From Rhodocaloribacter litoris (GTDB lineage Bacteria; Bacteroidota; Rhodothermia; Rhodothermales; ISCAR-4553), in assembly GCF_011682235.2 (NCBI RefSeq), contig NZ_CP076718.1, positions 3,582,400 through 3,646,399 on the forward strand: a DNA stretch of 64,000 nucleotides, in the 5' to 3' direction. Positions 60,709-64,000 of this stretch are shown here, in pieces. Position 1 is the stretch's first letter. Each line of letters opens with the position of its first letter. Made by a program: the position numbers and the translations under genes. Under the pieces are notes generated by a model. That model was not told the DNA's origin. It saw nothing but the letters and a program-made list of their open reading frames with translations, and searched no databases.

Positions 60709-62883
60709 GTGCGTAACAAGTCCGCAAGGTGGGGGGGCGTGGCGGCCCTGCTGGGGTGGCTCGTGCTGGTGCCGGGCGCCCGGGGCGGCGTGTCCTTCCC
60801 GGACGGCCCGTGCGACGATCGTCCCGGCGGGCCGGACCCCGCCGGCACCGACCTCTACTGCATCGAGCTGGTGCCGGTGCCGGCCCTGCGGGCGGTGCGG
60901 GCCCGGCTGGAGCTGGGCTGGGCCGGCTCGCCCTTCACCGTTGCCGTCGATGCCGCCGGGACGTTCCGCTACCGGCTCACGGCCCACGTCGAGGGCCTGC
61001 CCGATCCGTCGACGCTGGGGCCGTATACCGCCTATGTGGCCTGGGCCACGACGCCCGTGCTCGATCCGGTAGTGAAACTCGGCACCGTGCACAACGGGCG
61101 CGTACCGCTGGGGGAGGTCGCCTTCAACAAGTTCCTGATTCTCGTCACGGCCGAAGCTTCGGCAGACGTCACGGCACGGGCGGGCCGGCTGGTTCTGCGC
61201 GGGCGTTCGCCGAGCAGCCTGATGGAGGTGCACGACCTCATGTCCACCGCGCCGGCGGTCCTCATCCCGCCCGCCACGGAAGCACGGGCCGGTCACGGGC
61301 ACGAGCACGGTCACACGTCCGGCTGGACGATGCCGCCCATGCCGGCGGGGCAGCCGATGATGCCGGGGATGCGCGGCCTCACGCCGCAGGTGGCGCCGTT
61401 TCTGCCGGGGGCTGCGGGCGCGGTGCCGGAGGCGGTCCCACGCCGCCTGGTTACCCTGGCCGACGGCGACACCTTGCACCTGGAGGCCGGTCTCGTCCGT
61501 CGTACGATCCGCGGGCGCTCTCTGCTGATGTACGGCTTCAACGGGCAGTATCCCGGCCCGTTGCTGCACGTGCCGGAACGGGCCACCGTCGTCGTCCACT
61601 TCACCAACCAGACGACGTGGCCCACCGCCATACACTGGCACGGCGTCCGCCTCGACAACCGCTTCGACGGCGTGCCGGGCGTGACGCAGGAGCCCGTGAT
61701 GCCGGGGGCGTCGTTCACCTACCGGGTCTTCTTCCCCGACGCCGGCATCTACTGGTACCACCCGCACCATCGTGAGGACGTGCAGCAGGACCTCGGCCTC
61801 TATGGCAACCTGCTCGTCCGCCCGGTCCGCGACGACTACTTCGGCCCCGTCCACCGCGAAGCCGTGCTCATGCTGGACGACCTCCTGCTCGGGGACGAAG
61901 GTCTCGTCCCCTACGGTGAGGCCTCGGCCAACTTCATGCTGATGGGGCGCTTCGGCAACGTCTTCCTCGTCAACGGCGAGCCCGACTTCCGGCTCGACGT
62001 GCAGCGTGGCGAGGTCGTCCGCTTCTTCCTGACCAATGCCTCGAACACGCGGACCTTCAACCTCTCCTTCGGTGACCTGCCCGTCAAGGTCGTCGGCTCG
62101 GACGTGGGCAAGTACGAACGGGAGGTGTGGGCGGAGAGCGTCGTCATCGCCCCGGCGGAGCGGTACATCGTCGAGGTGCGGTTCCCCGAGCCGGGCACGG
62201 TGCCGATGCTCAACCGCGTGCAGGCCGTCCACCATCGCCTCGGCCGGTTCGTCCCGGAGGTGGACACGCTCGCCCGCGTGCAGGTCGGCATCCGGCCGGC
62301 GACGCCCGATTACACCGCCACGTTCGAGCGGCTCCGCGAGCATGCCGACGTGGCCGCCGACCTGGCGGCCTACCGCGCGGCCTTCGACCGTCCCGTCGAT
62401 CACACGCTGATCCTGACGCTGGAAGTGCAGGACCTGCCGCTGCCCGTCCGCCAGCTCATGCGCCTGGACGCCGTCTATGCCAATCCCGTCGAATGGAGCG
62501 AAACGATGCCCGTGATGAACTGGATCGCCACGGGCCGGGAAGTCCGATGGCTCCTGCGCGACCCCGCCACGGGCCGGGAAAACATGGATATCGACTGGCG
62601 CTTTCAACGGGGGGACGTCGTGAAGCTTCGCCTCATCAACGACCGGAACGCTTTCCATGCGATGCAGCATCCGGTCCACCTGCACGGCCAGCGTTTTCTC
62701 GTGCTCTCCGTCGGCGGCGTGCCGAACGACAACCTCGTCTGGAAAGACACGGTGCTCCTGCCCGCCGGCGCTACGGCGGATATTCTGGTGGACATGTCGA
62801 ATCCGGGCGACTGGATGCTTCACTGCCACATTGCCGAACACCTGGAGTCGGGGATGAAGATGGTGTTTTCGGTGGAAGAATAG
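60709..62883 (+). CDS. Secreted multicopper oxidase with extra N-terminal domain and Met/His-rich segment
   Basis: 724 residues from a GTG at 60709 with GGAG nearby upstream. A signal peptide ends near PGARGG. A domain of about 165 residues that I do not recognise follows. Then comes a His/Met-rich stretch (about 195-222) with HGHEHGH and MPPMPAGQPMMPGM, and then the cupredoxin domains. All four copper motifs are present: HWHGVRLDN, WYHPHHRED, HPVHLHGQRF and HCHIAEHLESGM, the last giving a Met axial type 1 ligand. Such enzymes oxidise Cu(I), Fe(II), Mn(II) or phenolics with reduction of O2 to water. The Met-rich segment favours a metal (copper) oxidase role. It is separated from the downstream amidohydrolase by a strong hairpin. 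Confidence 0.92.
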   Translation: MRNKSARWGGVAALLGWLVLVPGARGGVSFPDGPCDDRPGGPDPAGTDLYCIELVPVPALRAVRARLELGWAGSPFTVAVDAAGTFRYRLTAHVEGLPDPSTLGPYTAYVAWATTPVLDPVVKLGTVHNGRVPLGEVAFNKFLILVTAEASADVTARAGRLVLRGRSPSSLMEVHDLMSTAPAVLIPPATEARAGHGHEHGHTSGWTMPPMPAGQPMMPGMRGLTPQVAPFLPGAAGAVPEAVPRRLVTLADGDTLHLEAGLVRRTIRGRSLLMYGFNGQYPGPLLHVPERATVVVHFTNQTTWPTAIHWHGVRLDNRFDGVPGVTQEPVMPGASFTYRVFFPDAGIYWYHPHHREDVQQDLGLYGNLLVRPVRDDYFGPVHREAVLMLDDLLLGDEGLVPYGEASANFMLMGRFGNVFLVNGEPDFRLDVQRGEVVRFFLTNASNTRTFNLSFGDLPVKVVGSDVGKYEREVWAESVVIAPAERYIVEVRFPEPGTVPMLNRVQAVHHRLGRFVPEVDTLARVQVGIRPATPDYTATFERLREHADVAADLAAYRAAFDRPVDHTLILTLEVQDLPLPVRQLMRLDAVYANPVEWSETMPVMNWIATGREVRWLLRDPATGRENMDIDWRFQRGDVVKLRLINDRNAFHAMQHPVHLHGQRFLVLSVGGVPNDNLVWKDTVLLPAGATADILVDMSNPGDWMLHCHIAEHLESGMKMVFSVEE

Positions 62884-62887
62884 CGTC

Positions 62888-62925
62888 CCCGGGCCTCCCG
62901 GTGCGTACCCGCCGGGAGGCCCGGG
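62888..62925 (+). terminator. Perfect 14-bp hairpin after the multicopper oxidase
   Basis: CCCGGGCCTCCCGG (62888-62901) pairs with CCGGGAGGCCCGGG (62912-62925) across 10 nt. There is no T tract, so intrinsic termination is uncertain; it may stabilise the 3' end or act with Rho. Confidence 0.5.
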
Positions 62926-62960
62926 CCCGCCTGCCCGTCTCACCCAACCTGCTTCGAACC

Positions 62961-64000
62961 ATGCGCCCGCTTTTGCTGACCCTGCTCGCCCTCCTCGCCT
63001 GCCTGCCGGCGACGGCACAGCGCCCCGGCTTTTCCGACGAGGTGCGCCGTTTCATCCGCGTGGAAGCGCCCGTGGTGGTGCTGCGCGACGTCAAGCTCAT
63101 CGACGGCACCGGTGCTCCGGCCCGGATGCACCAGACCATCGTCGTCGAGGGGGACCGGATCGCGGCCGTCGGGCCGGTGGAGGAGGTGAGGGTGCCGGAG
63201 GGAGCGGCGGTGCTGGAACTGGCGGGGCATACGGTCTTTCCGGGCTTTGTCGGGTTGCACAACCACACGTTCTACACGACGGCCTCGCGGCGCGTCCAGC
63301 TCAATTACAGCGCCCCCGTGCTGTACCTGGCCTCCGGCGTCACGACGATCCGCACCACGGGCAGCTATGCCCCCTACAGCGAGATCAACCTGAAACGTTC
63401 CATCGAGGCCGGTGAGATGGTCGGGCCGCGAATGTTCATCACCGGGCCGTACCTCACCGGGGGGGAAGGGATGACGTACATGACGCGGCTTTCCGGGCCG
63501 GAGGACGCCCGGCGCGTCGTGCGCTACTGGGCCGAGGAAGGCGTCGACTGGTTCAAAGCCTACACGCTCATCACCCGCGACGAGCTGGCCGCCGCCATCG
63601 ACGAGGCGCACCGGCACGGCCTGAAAGTGACCGGCCACCTCTGTTCCGTCTCGTTCACCGAGGCCGTTGAACTCGGCATCGACAACCTGGAGCACGGCTT
63701 CTTCACCAACACGGACTACGACGACGACAAGCCCGCCGACCGGTGCCCCGATGACTTCCGCGAATCCCTGCTGGAGGTCGACCTCGACGGCGAGGCCGTG
63801 CGGGAGACGTTTCGTGTGATGATCGAGCACGATGTGCCGATGACGTCGACGCTGGCCGTCTACGAGCTGATCGTCCCGGATCGGCCGCCCCTCGAACAGC
63901 GGGTGCTCGATGCGATGGCCCCGGAGGTGCGCGAGGAATACCTGGCCACACGCGAGCGGATCAGGGAACGGGGCGGCGACTTCTGGGCGCGGCTCTTCAA
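62961..64000 (+). CDS. Exported amidohydrolase-family protein (3' end outside window)
   Basis: The frame opens with an ATG at 62961 and runs to the window edge without a stop (346 codons seen). The signal peptide ends LPATAQ. The start VVLRDVKLIDGTGAPARMHQ, VVEGDRIAAVGP and HTVFPGFVGLHNHTFY give the metal HxH of the amidohydrolase superfamily. Further ligands are expected in WFKAYTLI (Lys), VTGHLCSVSF (His) and LEHGFFTN (His). This is close to imidazolonepropionase-like or prolidase-type exported hydrolases in Bacteroidota. Substrate unknown. The 77-base gap from the multicopper oxidase contains a hairpin. Confidence 0.88.
   Translation, partial: MRPLLLTLLALLACLPATAQRPGFSDEVRRFIRVEAPVVVLRDVKLIDGTGAPARMHQTIVVEGDRIAAVGPVEEVRVPEGAAVLELAGHTVFPGFVGLHNHTFYTTASRRVQLNYSAPVLYLASGVTTIRTTGSYAPYSEINLKRSIEAGEMVGPRMFITGPYLTGGEGMTYMTRLSGPEDARRVVRYWAEEGVDWFKAYTLITRDELAAAIDEAHRHGLKVTGHLCSVSFTEAVELGIDNLEHGFFTNTDYDDDKPADRCPDDFRESLLEVDLDGEAVRETFRVMIEHDVPMTSTLAVYELIVPDRPPLEQRVLDAMAPEVREEYLATRERIRERGGDFWARLF

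Overview
The window is high-GC and gene-dense. It suggests a member of the Rhodothermales (Rhodothermota, Bacteroidota-like bacteria). The evidence is inferential: a subtilase with a C-terminal type IX secretion (T9SS) sorting-type tail, two GWxTD-domain proteins, a PorV-like outer-membrane protein, a helix-hairpin-helix/beta-barrel protein, lamin-tail (LTD) repeats, a candidate futalosine menaquinone gene, and few clear Shine-Dalgarno sequences. No rRNA, prophage or transposase was recognised.

Layout. 1-7.9 kb: the end of a LytTR response regulator, tRNA-Ser(CGA) with a terminator, a predicted metallopeptidase/beta-propeller envelope protein, a zinc-ribbon protein, a BlaI/BlaR1-type regulator-peptidase pair, an Sco lipoprotein with a CusF-like domain, and a CheY-like receiver. 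8-16.8 kb: two overlapping envelope genes, an M16 peptidase pair, an MscS channel, a PspC protein, 5-formyl-THF cyclo-ligase and an AhpD-like protein. 16.8-22.3 kb: the translation/SRP cluster ffh-rpsP-rimM-trmD-rplS, followed by a futalosine-type mqnA candidate and smpB. 22.4-27.2 kb: two tandem GWxTD genes. 27.2-34.8 kb, minus strand: tyrA, gcvT, comB, ftsK, purK, purE; ftsK is split into two frames at a run of 17 G. 34.9-40 kb: sulfotransferase, rhomboid, clpC and an IscA/ErpA protein. 40.2-52 kb, minus strand: a 1442-aa LTD protein with a 470-bp internal duplication, an M20 hydrolase, a von Willebrand-type membrane protein, the subtilase, a Ca/Na antiporter and a two-domain cytidine deaminase. 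52-60.4 kb: a type I-C CRISPR-Cas locus. 60.7-64 kb: a multicopper oxidase and an amidohydrolase that runs off the end.

The CRISPR-Cas locus is the most unusual part. A WYL regulator, cas3, cas5c, cas8c and cas7 form one minus-strand operon. cas3 carries a frameshift inside its HD nuclease domain. cas4 survives only as an N-terminal stub that ends at a perfect CRISPR repeat, and cas1 and cas2 are absent from the locus. A VapBC-like toxin-antitoxin pair lies antiparallel between cas7 and the cas4 stub. The array has five perfect repeats, a degenerate terminal repeat and one spacer present twice. Beyond it, a near-identical block of about 97-100 bp lies twice on the 5' (leader) side of a repeat. 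One of these leader-repeat units ends 6 bp before the cytidine deaminase start codon. I read this as a locus that has lost adaptation and possibly interference, while its leader-repeat units may now serve as regulatory DNA.
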